Shown piece after piece: positions 36,571 to 49,752 of a stretch of DNA of 64,000 nucleotides. The notes below the pieces were generated by a model that worked only from the letters and a program-made list of their open reading frames with translations, was not told where the DNA came from and ran no database searches. The translations under genes and the position numbers were made by a program. Each line of letters starts with the position of its first letter. Positions within the stretch are counted from its first letter, which is position 1. Source of the stretch: Camelus bactrianus (taxonomy: Eukaryota; Chordata; Mammalia; Artiodactyla; Camelidae); NCBI RefSeq assembly GCF_048773025.1, contig NC_133545.1:10930001-10994000 (forward strand), written 5' to 3'.

Positions 36571-38319
36571 CACTCTTTCAATCAAAGAACCATACCAGCA
36601 TTGCTGGAAGGGTCTCAGATGTTCTAATTTGACTCCTAATTTTAAAGAACATAAACGGAGACCTAGATCATTGAAGTGACTGAAACAAATTTCCTAGCCT
36701 TCTGTAAGGACGAGGGCGTGTTTGTGTATATTAAATGATACCATAGGTAATTCTTGCCTTCCGTAACATATCCTCAAATAACAATCGTGAGTTGTCTTGG
36801 CTAATCACTAGAACTAAGGTGAGCATAAGAAATCCCAGGCTAGAAGCTCAGTGTTCCTTCACACTGATAAGGACACTTCCTCATCTTCTCAATGAAATAT
36901 TTATTTCATGACTATCTTACGCCAATGCCCTGGTAAAGTAAAGCATTTTAGTTCCATCTCATTTCCAACAACTTTCTTACTATTTCAGAGAACCCTGGCT
37001 GCAGGGGGCGGCGGGGGGGGGCCTTGGAGTCCTCCTCCTACCATATTTCAGTGTTTTAGATCCTATTCAGCGGTGAGTGTCTCTTTCCCGCTTCTGTTTC
37101 TCAGCATTTCGGTCTTTGTATAAATATATGGGGGAATACGTGGGAGAAGAAAGCCAGAGCTAACGCGAGGTTCAGAAGGGAATCCAAACAAAATGCCTGG
37201 AGCCAAGGCTTATATGTAATGGTCAGGGGCTCCCTCCATTTCCCCAGAAATTGCTGGTCCCAAGAGACATAGGGCCACACCAAAGAGACTGGGGCTCGTG
37301 GATGCCTCCAAGAATTATTTTAAAATATACTAGTCCAGCATTTTCTTCTGTATGCAGTTTGAATAATATAGACTGTCTGTCATTCATTGCTAGAAACAGA
37401 ATTATACGATCAAATAAATATTTGTGAAAAAATGAAGTCCCAAGAACTAACAATACTTGTCTTCCAATTCGATGGGTGGCAGACCGCAGAGGGAGAAAAT
37501 ATACAGAAGACACTGAGACCGTTTGCAAAATAAAACTGACCACCTGTCAGCTGATTAGTCATGCAAATATCTCTCTCAACTCTTTTCCAAGTGCCAAGCG
37601 TACAGTTACATGAGTCTCCTCGGTGTTTCTCTGCACACATCCAAGGAAGGTCCACCGGAGCTAGAAACCCAATGTTGTTGAACAACGTTGTTGCTGCACT
37701 CATTTTTCCAAATGTTCTCCTACTGCCATATTCCAGGGTGGGGGCTGTGATCATCTGTTCCTGATTTTTATCTCCTGATTCTCTCCTGCCGTGGTTCCCT
37801 AAGCCCGTGTCAGTCTGTCCGTGCTTGTCCATCTCGTGAAATCCTGCTCACCGTGTGAGTTTCATCTCACATCCTGCCTTTTCTTTGAAGCCCTTCCTGA
37901 TGTCACCAGACAGAACTGGCCGTGCTATTTCGCACACTCCACTCACACCTCTGACGCATGCACACAGTATATGATACTCGGTAACAGTGTGTTTCTACAC
38001 GTTTCTCTCCCCGCTGGGCTTTTATTAATTTTCCGAAGGAAGGGACCATTTTGTGTTCATTTTTGTTTTCCACGATTTGGTAAAAAAGAGCTGGATTGTA
38101 AAATTAACCTCTCCTCTCTCCCTCTTTCTGATGTAGACAGATTTAGACACGTAATTTAAAAATCAGCTTGGTGGTTCTCTGAGGCATCGTGCCATTGCAC
38201 AAAGTGTGTTGATGCAGCCGCTGCTTTGGATGCCTGGTTGAGGAGGAAGAAAGCGTTCTGATCAGGGGATCAAAAACAGAAAAGCCCCGCCACCTGGTGG
38301 GGACGCAGGGCTTGGGACA

Positions 38320-38358
38320 CATTTATGTGCAAAGAGGAGGTGGCTTTGCTTCACTGTG
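38320..38358 (-). other. 23-RSS of TRBV19
   Basis: Heptamer CACAGTG (38352-38358), 23-bp spacer, nonamer ACATAAATG (38320-38328). Confidence 0.87.
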
Positions 38359-38837
38359 TCTATACTGCTGGCACAGAGATAAACAGCCGTCTGGTTCTTC
38401 TGTGTCAACGTCACAGTGAGAGGAAAGAGCGGCTTCTTCTCCCGAGAGGCACTGTAGCCTTCGGCCATGTCTCCTTTCTGAACATCCTTTGCAGACAGTG
38501 AGAAGTAGATTAGTCTCGGCCTTTGTCCTGGGTCCTGTCGGTACCAGTACATGGTGTCATAATTAAAATCCTGTTCACATTCCAGGGTCACATCTCGTCC
38601 TTCCTCTTTGAGCACGTATTTTGGGGTCTGTGTGATTCCACCATCCACGGTGCCTGTGGAAGAAAGGGAGTCGCTCTGGAAACAAGGCCCCGGAGGGTGT
38701 CTCAGGGCTGCTGCTGTCGGGGAGAGGCTTAGATCTGGAGCTCAGCACCTTATGGGGCAGGAATTTGCTCCCTGAAGCCACGACTCACCTGCTCAGAGGA
38801 GACAGAGGGCCACCCAGTAGATCACCGGGCTGCCCAT
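38359..38837 (-). pseudogene. TRBV19: T-cell receptor beta variable gene TRBV19, stop codon in leader exon
   Basis: The V exon (38359-38653, AG acceptor at 38654-38655) is fully open: [20 protein letters not shown], Cys in VTLEC, Trp in [11 protein letters not shown], Cys in AVYLCASSI. It matches human TRBV19 (DGGITQ.PKY, EGYS.SREKK). The leader exon (38789-38837, donor GTGAGT) reads MGSPVIYWVALCLL and then TGA (38793-38795), one codon before the usual GAG junction, where relatives have a Gly codon. As read, a spliced transcript could not make the receptor chain. The lesion is a single one and the RSS is good, so an allelic variant, a sequencing error or an alternative leader splice remains possible. 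There is 5' flank similarity to TRBV22. Confidence 0.88.
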
Positions 38838-39259
38838 AGTGGGAAGGGCGTCTCCCTCCAGCTCCAAGCCCAGACAAATGAGGAAAGGAACTTAGCCCTG
38901 GGGCTCCCCCTTGGCTTAATGTGCAGAATTTGTCACACGGCTAGAATGGACACTTGGATAGGATCCTGGAGATATTCCAGACCGTCTCCCCGGTTTGGCA
39001 GATGAGGAGATTGAGAACGGAGCTCTCAATCACTGGCACCACCACCTTGTGTCTTCCTTCCCCAGACTCTGCACTTTGGCCCGATTGTCAGCACTGCCAC
39101 ATTCCAGGCCCGAGCTTCACTCTGATTGGCTCACGGGTTCACCTTCCTCGTCATGGTAACTTTTGCTCACAGGAGGACGAGCACACAGATGCTCTTGTCA
39201 CACAAGAACGGAGAGTATGTTTAACCCCCTCGCTGCCAGGTACTGCTCCAGGCCTGCAG

Positions 39260-39815
39260 CAGCGGAGGAAGAGGACTACCACCGCCTGGAAACCGCCCCC
39301 CTTCCTCAGCCTACGCGTTTTATTGCTTTAGCTCGGCACGTCAAGGGTTGAACATTAGAGAAACGTTGATTGGCCCAAATAGTTCACTAAGTCCCCTCAG
39401 GAAAGACCCCGTGGTCCCAAGTGGCTATTACCTGTTGTAGATGAGTTTGCTGTCAGCCCAGAAACCTTAGAATAAGCAAGGAGAAGAATGATCAAGTGAA
39501 ACTAACTGCTAACAACTGGAAGTTTTGCAGGAGCCCTGGGATAGCAAGCAGAAAACAAAGACATGCTATGCTTTCCTTGAGGGCCAGGTGGCTCTGAGCA
39601 GCCCGCAACCCGCCTTCGCCGTTTAGTCTTAAACCCCCCTCGTCCCACTTCTTCCTTGGAATAAAAGCAGCCTGAATCCTACCCAACATTAAGGTGGTTC
39701 TTTATGACGTTAGCCCGCCATCTTCTCAGTGTGCTGGCTTTCTGAATAAAGTTGCTCTTCTTTGCCCCAACACCTCTCTTGACTTACTGACCTGTGGAGC
39801 AGCGAGTGGTAAGAG
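39260..39815 (+). repeat. 5' LTR of the endogenous retrovirus
   Basis: Similar to 46.87-47.42 kb, for example around GTCAAGGGTTGAACATTAGA here and GTCAAGAGTTAAACACTAGA there, and again at CTGAATAAAGTTGCT. Ends are approximate. Confidence 0.7.
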
Positions 39816-41582
39816 CCTGACTCATTAACAAAAGTTGACAAGCCAGCCAGGAGTCTTGATGCTGGAGGCCAGCTGGCCCCGGCTGGGAAATCGTGCTGGG
39901 CAAGCCCCTAGCAGCTTCCAGGACCTCTTGTGCTGCAGGTCCTCCTTCAAAAGTCCTTGTAGCAGGGCCGGCCACCCTGGTGCTCAGCAGTTGGAGCAAA
40001 GACTTGCCATTTGGGAGTCGAAGGACTGAATGCAGAAAGGTAAGTTGCTTCCACGTACACAGCCAGAAACTCCCCTCCCCTGCACTCCGGGCTTTTCCTT
40101 TTTCCTCGCCAGAATAAGCCCCACTGGTTTTGCATTTGTGTGTGGGGGGGGTACCCTGTCAGACTCTGCCCAATCTGGTTTGTTTGTTTCTTTGGATGCT
40201 AGCATGTGGTTTGGGGGGCACTGTTTTGTTTTTCTTGACTTTGTTTTTAAAAGATGGGGAACGTCTGATCTGTCCCTAAGGAAAGCCCTCTAGGTCGCTT
40301 TTTGGAAAAATGTGCTGATTATAGCTATGAACCTAAAGACTAAGGAACAGATGGTATTTTACTGTAACAACGTGTGGCCACATTATTCATTGGGATCTGA
40401 AGAATGGTGGCCTCTGAAAGGTTCTCTGAATTATGATACAATCTTACAATTAGAGTTATTCTGTGAAAGAGTAGGGGGAAAGATAAAATTCCCTATGTGC
40501 AAGCATTTATGTTGTAACATCAGGATGAGAAAAATACAGTTGCCATCTTATGGTAGAAAGATCCGAAAAGAAACCCAAGAAAATCTCTTCTACAGCAGAG
40601 CAGGGAAAAGAGCAAGAGTGAGGATATGTCGCTGCAAACCTTACATCCCCCTCGGGCCGTGCCAGCTGTCCCTGCAGCTGCTCCCACCACCCCTGTGCAA
40701 CTGACATCCATCCCTTCCATCGCCTCTTGTCCCTGAAGCACAACCCCTGACACTGAAGCTTGGGAACTGGCAGGACTGGCTCCCCCCTCCTTACAGGCAT
40801 CAATCAGAAAATCCTGCATTATTTCCTGGAGCAAAGGGACCTGGTCTCCAGTCATCATCTAAGACCCATCAGGGCACTCAGTTCAGACTAGGAGCCACCT
40901 TTGGGGCAGGGCAATTTCCCATTACCCTGTAGAAAGCCTCAATAAGAAGAGCCAGTCAGCTGGGTTTTGTGAAGCACAGTCCATTTCCAACCTTTGATTT
41001 ATTTAACTGGAAGGACAGTGAACTTCTTATAGAAAATACCCTTTCCAAAGGACAGAATTGTTATTTTCGTTTTCGCTACCCACCACCCTTCATGGGCAGG
41101 CATTCATAGTCTCAGTATGATGCTTACTGGCAATGAGATGATGGTCACCTACAAGGCTAGAGGTAGCGCACGAGCGCCACCGAGTGGATCCAAACGGCAC
41201 ACCTGAAGCCTGCTTGGCAGGACCCACTGTTGAACCACACTGGACCCTAATGAAGGGATGCCCCACGCACTACTGTAAGTCCATCCTGGCAGGACTCTGG
41301 GAAGGGGTACCCAGCCAAAAGTGCCTAAAAAATTTCAAGAGATTCAGCAATAAACAAGTGAAGACCCCTCCGAGTTTCGGGGAAAATTTACCAGGCGTTA
41401 CACTAAGCAGACCCTGAGGCCCCAAACACTAGAATGGTAAACATGGATTTATTGGACAAAGTGCTCCAGATATCAGGAGAAAGTGACAGAAACTGGATGG
41501 TGCCTTTGGAATCAATCCTTCTGGGTTGGTGGATATTGCTCTTAAGATATTCAACAGCAGAGAACAGAAGCAGAAAACATAA

Positions 41583-41620
<38 letters not shown>

Positions 41621-44600
41621 GCTTTTCTGACTGCAGCATTGGATTCCCAAAAAGAAAGGTAAGTTCCCCCTAGGCAAGGAAAGGTGCACTGACTGTAGAG
41701 AGGAGGAACCTTGGAAAAGGGAATGTCCCAGACAAAAGAAAAGAGGGCTGAGGAGGAGAAAAGGGTATTGAGGGAGGAACGCTTGGATCATAAATGAGGG
41801 AACCCAGGGCCTCTCCAGGATGCGCAGCACCCAATTCAAATATCCCCACTGGAGCCCCAGGCACAACTGACAGTGGGGAGCAAACTGATTGACCTTCTAG
41901 CAGATGTGGGTGAAACCCATTTCATGCTAAATACCAAAATGGTACACAGAACATCCCAGTACACCCCCATCACTGGGGTATCTGGAGAAGCACAGAGCCT
42001 ATCATTTTTACAACCATTGCAATGTTAATTAAGAGACCTGACATTTAAACACAGTTTCTTGTATACGTCTGAACGCCCTAGTCCCCTCTTGGGTCGAGAT
42101 CTCCTTTGTAAAGCTAAATGCACAAGTGAGACTTTCACCAGGACAACTTGATATACGGGTCCTGCCAGAACACATTTTAAACCTACAGATGGCTCTCCCA
42201 GAAAAGGAGACAGACTTCTTTGCCCTGAGGTCTGCAAAAAGGTAAGACCAGAAGTGTGGCCTGATGGTACCTCAGGAAAGGTTGAAAACTCAAAGCCAAC
42301 ACAAATCCCATCGAGAAAGGACGCTGGGACTCCTAGCATAAGCTATCCTCTGAAACACGAAAAGGAAATCTAGCTAATTCTTGAGAGATTTTTTAAAATG
42401 GGACTCATCAGATCTTGCAAGTCCCCATACAACACCCCCATCCTCCCGGTTAAAAAGCCAAATGCAGCAGAGTATCTCTTTGTTCAAGACTCGAGGGCCA
42501 TTCATGATTTAGTCCAAGACCTGCACCCTGTGATGATTTTTTTTTTCTGCATCTCTACTGCAGAAGAGTTACAGTAGCTTTTTGCCTCTGAATGGCAGGC
42601 CCCAGAAACACCGGGAACGCAACAGTGTGGCTGGATAGTCTCAGGGTTTCAAAATTCTCCTCCTTAGTTTGGAGCAGTGCTGGCTAAGGACCTCAGGAGC
42701 TTGACAGTAGACGAAGGGCTCTTGCTCTGATGGGCGGATGACGAGCTGCTAGTGAGCGCCACGCATGAAAAGCATCTACAGAATAGCATTAAAACTCTCA
42801 ACTGTTCGGCTGAATGTGGATGGAAAGTCTCTTTGAAAAAGGCCCAGGTTTGTCAAGCAGCAGGTCACTTATCAGAGTTTTGCTCTCCCCAGAGACAACG
42901 AGGTCTTTTGCCTGACAGAAAACAGGCGACTGCAGAGTTAGGAGTACCCGAGGCCGCAGACAACGGAGGGGTTTTTTTTTTTTTTAAGGAATGGCAGGAT
43001 TCAGGATCTATATCCAACAGAATTAGAAGCTCATACTAAAGTCCCTCTACCAGGCTCTAAAAGAGTGCCAAACAGCCTTTGAAACCATAAAAAAGTTCAT
43101 CTCAGCCCCAGCTTTGAGGCTACCAGATTTGAAAAACCCTTTCAAATTATACATCCATGAAAAACAGGGCGTAAGTCTTGGGGTATTAACTCAATCTCTG
43201 GGACGCATCCTGCGACCTGTCGCCTACTTCTGAAAACAACTAGATCAGACAGTTAAAGGAGGGTCCTCTTGCCTTTGGCTGTCACTCGTGGCATACTTCA
43301 GGAATCCAAGAATTAACCCCTGGGACAACCCACCACAGTGTCTGTCCCTCACCATGTCCTTTCTTTACTAGAACAAAAGAGGGGCTATTGGCTGACTTCT
43401 GGGAGAATGGAAAGTATCAAGCCACTCTCCCAGACTATCCCAGTGTAAGAGTGCAGGTCACTTTGCCTCTAAATCCAGCCACATTGCCCCAACGAATGCT
43501 GCATGATCCCCAGAGCATGGCTGACTGCCTGCCTGTCATCGAGCTACTGCATACTTCAGCAGACCAGGCCTAACAGATGAACCCTGGCTGAGCTGAATTT
43601 TGGAACTGGTCATCAGTGGGAGGAGGTTCACGGATCAAGGAAGTCAACACACTGGGTATGCGGGGGTAACTTAGAAGAAATTGAGGCCCTGCCCTCGGGG
43701 AACTCAGCTCAGAAGGCAGACATCATTGCTCCGACAAGGACCCTCCTACTCACCAAAGGGAAGAGAGCAAATATATAGACAGGCTTGTGATGGATTCTCT
43801 GCAGTACGTGCTCCCAAGGCAGTCTGGAAAAGAGAGGGGCCTCTTTCCCTCAAATAATAAAGACATAAAACATGCTTCTGAAGTCCCATCACTGCTAGAA
43901 GTGGACCACAACCACTCACAAGTGGCCATAAACATTGCCCGGGCCAAAGAGGTGAGACTCATAAAAAACGCAGTCAGTTAGCTAACCAAGCGGCAAAGAA
44001 GGTGGCAGAGGAAGGTGACCACCAAGCCATGATGAGTCCGCTGCTCCCGCAAATTGGTTTGTCAAAATATCAGCCAGAACATTCAGAAGGGCCAAAGAAA
44101 GGGCCAAAGGGTGGGGTCTCACTTTTGATCACACCTCGCCCGGCTGGAAATGTCATGCACAAGAATTGTATTGATCCCTGTCGCCCCTTTGAACACCGCG
44201 TTAACGACACTTTGCTGACGGTGCCCATCGTGGGAGGGAGGCCACCTCACAATGGACTCAGAGTGTATCAGAGGGCCTAACCTTCAAGAGACCGTCCAGC
44301 AAGTCAGTCAGAACTGCACGATCCGATCTAAAAATAACCCGAAGACTGCCACTAGATGCCTCGCAGATGGGAGCTGAACACAGTGCCCCGCTGAGGACTG
44401 ACGCACAGACTTCAGTCAAATGCCCTGAGCCACAGTAAACTTTATACTTGTTAGTGTTTATGGATACTTTTTCGGGATGAGTGGAGGCATATCCCACCAG
44501 GGCAGAAAATGTCTCTGAAGCAAAGTCCTCCTTACAGAAATCATCCCCCAATCGGACTGCCGAGCCCCCTTCCAAGTGACAACGGATCTGCTTGTCTCCA

Positions 44601-46864
44601 GCATAACCCAACAAGTGTCTAAAGCATTGCGTGTTGACTGGAAACTTAATTCACCTGGGAGACCACAATCAACAGGGAAAACAGAAGTCATCCATGAAAA
44701 GAGCATTGCTAAAAAAAGTCAAGAGACTAGTTTCGTGTGGGATGAGACCTTGCCAATTGCCCTGCTAAGGATCAGAGTGGCTCCCAGGAACAAACTTAAG
44801 CCCCTTTGAAATTTTGGACGGCAGGCCATTCCAGGTGTCTGCCCAGGCGGGGAAATCATTGATGCTTTAAAGGACCTAGCTGGTGCTAACTATGTCAAAT
44901 CGATGGCCACTATACTAACTTCTGTTTATACTTTTTGATTCCAACAGGTCTGTCTCTCCAACTGAAGTCACCCTGCACCCTTTTCAACTAACCCAGGCAC
45001 CTCATCCTCCTTAAAAGCTGGAAAAAGCAAGGACCCAACCACCCGCTGGCTGTGAAGTGGACCGGAGGGGGCCGTATGAGGGCTTGCTGACCGCACAGTC
45101 ATCAGTTAAGCAGCTGGGGTTAAGCTGTGGCTTCGCCACACCTGTTAAAAGCAGCATCCACAGCAGAGGGCCAAGGGGCGCCTTGTAGGGTGGAGGAAAC
45201 TAACAGGCAGTGGACTGGAGAGCCTCTGAATGATTTAAAGTTTCTCTTCAAAAAAAAAAAAAAAAAGGTACGTAAGGAAAGCATGTTATTCTCTAAGTGT
45301 TTTGACTATCCTCCTGGGAACTTCCTCCTTTCCCTCAGCTTGGAAAGATACTTTTTAGAATTTCCTGCATCAGTAGCCTCTTCTGCTAATCCATCTCACA
45401 GCTGGATATGGCATCCCAAATCACATTCTGTTTGTCATCATGGGAACCCACTAGTTTACCCCATTTATGATTTTTCCAGTATCTCCCTGTGTTGGTCTAG
45501 AAATCCCCAGACCACCCGAAGAAAAGTCTATTGGGTCTGGTGGATACATCTACTAAATGATGCTATGAAACCACCGTGTTTTTATTTAGTGACCCTCTTT
45601 TCCTTATTTCATTAAAGATGCTTTTGAGTATGTAGAATGTGAGGAGGATTTCCGCTTTCAGCGAGGTATAAAGGGAGAAAGTACATTACTGATCTGCGCT
45701 AATCACGCTGATCCCTGGTTTAGAGACAGCCGTGTAGATATTCTCTTCCACGGTTTTGTAGCCTGTGCCCCAGAAGGACACAGATGTGTGTGTTGTCAGG
45801 AAAATATGCCACGGGCACATGACTGCGTAGGGAACAGAGCAGACAGGAGCTGCTGTCCATTAGGGGTCCTTGCTATGCGTTAGGTTATATGCTTGCTGAG
45901 CAGGGAGGGGGCCTCTTGGTAGCAAACTCCACATGGTGCACCTGTGTGAGTTCTTTCTCTGATGTAGAACTCACATTGGCAGAATTCGACAGGAGTTTGG
46001 CTACAATAGCCTTCAGACCATCAAAATGGGTCTCAACAGGCAGACTGGTTTTCTGCATTGTTTTCCTGGGTCCCACAAAGGGTCCAGTCAATGTTTTTGG
46101 GTATTTTAAGCTTGGCCTGTCCCTCTTACTAATTGTTATTCTTGTCTAACTCCTACTCAGTGTTGTCATTAAGTGCGGGTATGTCGTTCAAAAACCAGAG
46201 ATCACAGTGCAAACGTGACAACGATGTTTGACAGAGACTAGGCAGGCTCACTGACCCTGGACAGTTAACAAGGGGAAAGAAGTGCCCCGCTGATGAGGAA
46301 CAGGAGATTTCTCTCATCTCACAACAGGCTCCTTAGATCCCAAAGACACTCCCCAATATCCCCTCCTTTGTTCCCACCTAAGTTTCTGCTAAGTGCCTTT
46401 TGTTTCAGGGCTGAGCTGAGGGAGCATGGAGACTAGCAGAACGAAACTGCCACCACCAGGATGAAGACATGGTGAAGGACCTTGTAATAAACGACCCCGC
46501 AGCCCGGCCGGGAGCTGGAGCTGTCCTGACCGGCTACTTGGCAGACGGCTCCCGACTCGAGTGTTTCGTTTTTTCCCCTCTCCAAGCAATAAAAGCAGCT
46601 GTTTTTCACTTTGTCTTTCTGCCTCATTTGAAAATTCTTTCTCACTCTGCGGGCAAGAACCCACATATTTGGTAAGCAGCCTTGTCTACCCATTTGGTGG
46701 GCTTTTTTGGTTTGGGGGGGGTCCCTCTACCTGCAAACACCAGACACAAAGAACACTTTCAATTTCAGGTTGATCAATTCCACTCCACAGTCACCCCTTC
46801 CTCCACCCCATTCAGCACGAGTGGCTGTTGCCCCCTTTCCCCACAAGATTGTGGAACGGTGGTG

Positions 46865-47415
46865 ACAGCGGGGAACTGGAACAGAAGACAACTAACACCT
46901 TCTTGAAAGCGCCTCCCTCATTCTTCAGCCTTCATATTCTTCTACTTTAGCCCTGCAGGTCAAGAGTTAAACACTAGAGAAACGTTGCTTGTACCTAAGT
47001 AGCCCATTAAGTTCCCTTAAGAAAGCTCCCATCCCGCAGTCCCCGATTAGCTCTGTTACTTGTAGAGAAGTTTCTTTCAGCCTAGAAACCTTGCAAATAA
47101 GCAGAGAGAAGACAGGTAAAGTAAAAACTGCTGCTAACAACTGATGAGAGCTAACAATGCGGAGTTTTGCAGGAGCCCTGTGATCCCGCCCACGTGAATA
47201 AGCAGGACAAAGAAATGTTATGCTTTCCTTAAGGCCAGGTGGCTCCAAGAAGCCTGCAACCCACCTTTACCCTTTAATCTTAAGCCCTCCGGCCTCCCTT
47301 CCCCTTTTCCCTCCTCAGTTTGTTGGCTCTCTGAATAAAGTTGCTATTCCTTGCCCCAGTACCTTGTCTCTCAACAAGGCTGGGTATTGGCCTGTGACGC
47401 AGCGAGCGGACAGGC
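46865..47415 (+). repeat. 3' LTR of the endogenous retrovirus
   Basis: Direct-repeat partner of 39.26-39.81 kb in the same orientation, with a CTGAATAAAGTTGCT polyadenylation region near 47.33 kb. Ends are approximate. Confidence 0.7.
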
Positions 47416-47723
47416 AAGGACTAGTACAGACCCATCCTGCTTTCACACCAAGGCTCCCCTTTCATTTCACCACCTTCTCACTGGCTGGTTTTACTTGTCA
47501 TTTTCGTTCTCTTAGGTGTTTCCCTGCCTTCCTTCAATCCCTAAGTTTCACGTTTTAGTTTAGTTCTTCCTTCACTTCTTTAGAGAGTTGTCTTTTAAAG
47601 AAAAAGAAAGAAAAGAAAGGAAAGATCTAGTTCCTGAGTTCAATCAACCTTTAAAAAAATGTCTCCCTGCTTTCCCCCTTTCTGTTCTTAATTTTTGAGC
47701 TTCTGGTTATACTTGGGTTATCC

Positions 47724-48215
47724 TGTTACTGAACTAGCTTTGTCTTGCTCGAGGCACAGAAAACAGAGACGCAGAGACTTGAGGCAGAGTTTCTTCTTAA
47801 GATAGACAAAGAGAGAGCACGGAAGAAAAAAAACCTCACCCCCTCCCCCCCGCACAGCGAGGGGCTGCGGTATTTATGGGATGAGGCCTAAAGCAGCAGG
47901 GCGCTGTGGGGCGTGGGGAGCGCGGGGAAAGGTGATTGGCAGGTGCGGGAGCACCATTCTGCGCAGGCCTCACTAAGCTGCCGGCCTCTGCGTGTGTCAA
48001 AGGTCACGGGGCGCCCCGCGCATGCCCAGCGGGAGGGCGGCCGGTCCCATCCCACCTTAACCAGCTGAGCTGAAGTAGACCCAGCTGAGACACCAAGTTC
48101 CTGGGAACTAAGTCAGGCCAACATCTTACTGTTCAGACTACAGGCTGCTTAGAGAACATGCAAGTGTTAAGGTGACCGTGATTAGTGAAGGCAGGTGGAG
48201 TGGATTTAACCCATG
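47724..48215. repeat. LTR-like repeat, copy 3 (partial)
   Basis: It starts TGTTACTGAACTAGC and shares the body of copies 1 and 2, for example GGTATTTATGGGATGAGGCC and CAGGCCTCACTAAGC-type blocks. It lies just beyond the 3' LTR of the retrovirus fossil but does not resemble that LTR. Confidence 0.5.
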
Positions 48216-49752
48216 GTTTTACTTGTTGAGTGTGTTTAATTCTGTTGTGTGTATAGACTTGGAATTATTTTCTGACTCGTGATTATTTGGGGTGGGGGGA
48301 GGGGTAAAAGGTGTGAATTTTCCTCTAGTCCATGGATTTTACCTTCCTCTTCATTTTTGTGATGCTGGGTGTTTCACAATACGCTCAACTTAATGGTATC
48401 CTTTTCCACTGTTGGAGCAAGTGGAGACACTTTTGTAGCTTTGCTGGTTGCTTTTCATGATGGGGGTTGTGAGTCCTCTTACTTTGTGACTCTCTTCTGT
48501 TTTGCAGGACTCTGTAAGTCCCCCCTCCCCTTTTCTTCTTTTTTCCTTCCCACTACTCACGTGCCAGAGGAGCCTTCTTCCTAACTTATTTATTTTTTTC
48601 CCTCAGAAGCTGCACATTCGGAAGAGGATCGCTCTAAAACACGTGCCAGGTGCTTTTAAAGGAGTGTGCATGCTTTGAAAGCTTCTTCCTGCAGTCCCGC
48701 TCAGGTCTGATCTGGGGTTCATCTGGTGGTCCCTCCAACACCCTCTAACCACCAACCCCTTGCCGCTGTCACTGCCCCTCCTGCATCTTCGTAGCAGTTT
48801 GTCTGGTCCTCCTCCTGGGTGGGGAGGGGAGGGACTGGAGTGCTTGAAATAATTTGTAAAAATCAAAAGGCAGAAAATGCTGTAGTCACATGGTTTCTAC
48901 TCCATCCTGGTGCGGGTGGACTTCTTGGTACACATGAATGTGAAATGACTTTCCTGCATCTGTCTGCTTTTGATTTTCTGAAATTGTTTCATCAAAGAAA
49001 ATGATAATAAACAGTGTTCTGTAGGTGCCCAGCATTTGTTGTGTGATGAGAATTAAAAAAAAAAAATTCACTAATTGACACAACATTGTAGACTGAATAT
49101 ACTTCAATAAAAAAAATATTCACTGAGATAAACCTTTGAGGTGATGTTTCTAATGAACAATAGTTGGGGACCAGATCTATCTCTCAAATTCCAGACCAAT
49201 TTATCCAACTCTATTTCCACCGTCTCTGCAATATCCTATTGCAGAGTCTTCAGTCCTGGCATCCGTACCTGCCTGCATGGGCACTAGGCAGAGGACAAAG
49301 CCAGTATTATTCCAGAAGGAATAAGAATCAGCATAGCACGGTGTAAACATCACAGCCCTTTTGGCCGGACAGAGACAGAACTGGGTTCTCTCTTTCTTCA
49401 TCCCTCTTTTTTTTTTTTTTTTTTTTTTTTAGTTTAAGAAAAGAAATGAACTCCTGGTACCATGTTTTCTTATGCTGAAAATAAAGTGTTTCCTTTGCTT
49501 GTCTTGGTGATTAAGTAAAGTTCTGTATTTAAAGCAGACAATAGAGGACTTACAGAGCACGAAATAGAGAGAAGTATGCACCAATAAATATTTAACATGA
49601 CAAATTTTGTCCAGTTTTTCAAAAATCTCTACTGTTTTCCAGTGACAGAGTCTTAGTTCCTGAGCTTGGGCTGGGACGTGCCAAGCCTCCCCTCTTTCCA
49701 TCTTCATCCCACAAAAAGCTTTATGGCTGATTGAACTAATCAAACATGTCAC

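Larger units (their letters stand above)
39260..47415 (+). mobile_element. Broken endogenous retrovirus, class I (gamma-like), with both LTRs
   Basis: A retroviral provirus fossil of about 8.1 kb, boundaries approximate. Two similar flanking segments (about 39.26-39.81 and 46.87-47.42 kb) form direct repeats with an AATAAA-bearing 3' part. Between them, short translated stretches resemble gamma-retroviral pol: reverse-transcriptase-like sequence near 42.7-43.2 kb and the integrase C-terminal ALLRIR..PRNKL motif near 44.8 kb. An env-like remainder may follow at 45-46 kb. It is plainly broken, with many breaks throughout, and the LTRs have diverged visibly, so it is old, probably tens of millions of years (a rough judgement). 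It lies between TRBV19 and the TRBV17-like relic. Confidence 0.8.

Noticed and set aside
49201-49401. EDSAIGYC reading that could be an FR3 scrap of the TRBV17-like relic
   Set aside because: Only a few residues match, there is no RSS, and the spacing from the leader relic is disturbed by a poly-T insertion; mentioned only as a possibility.
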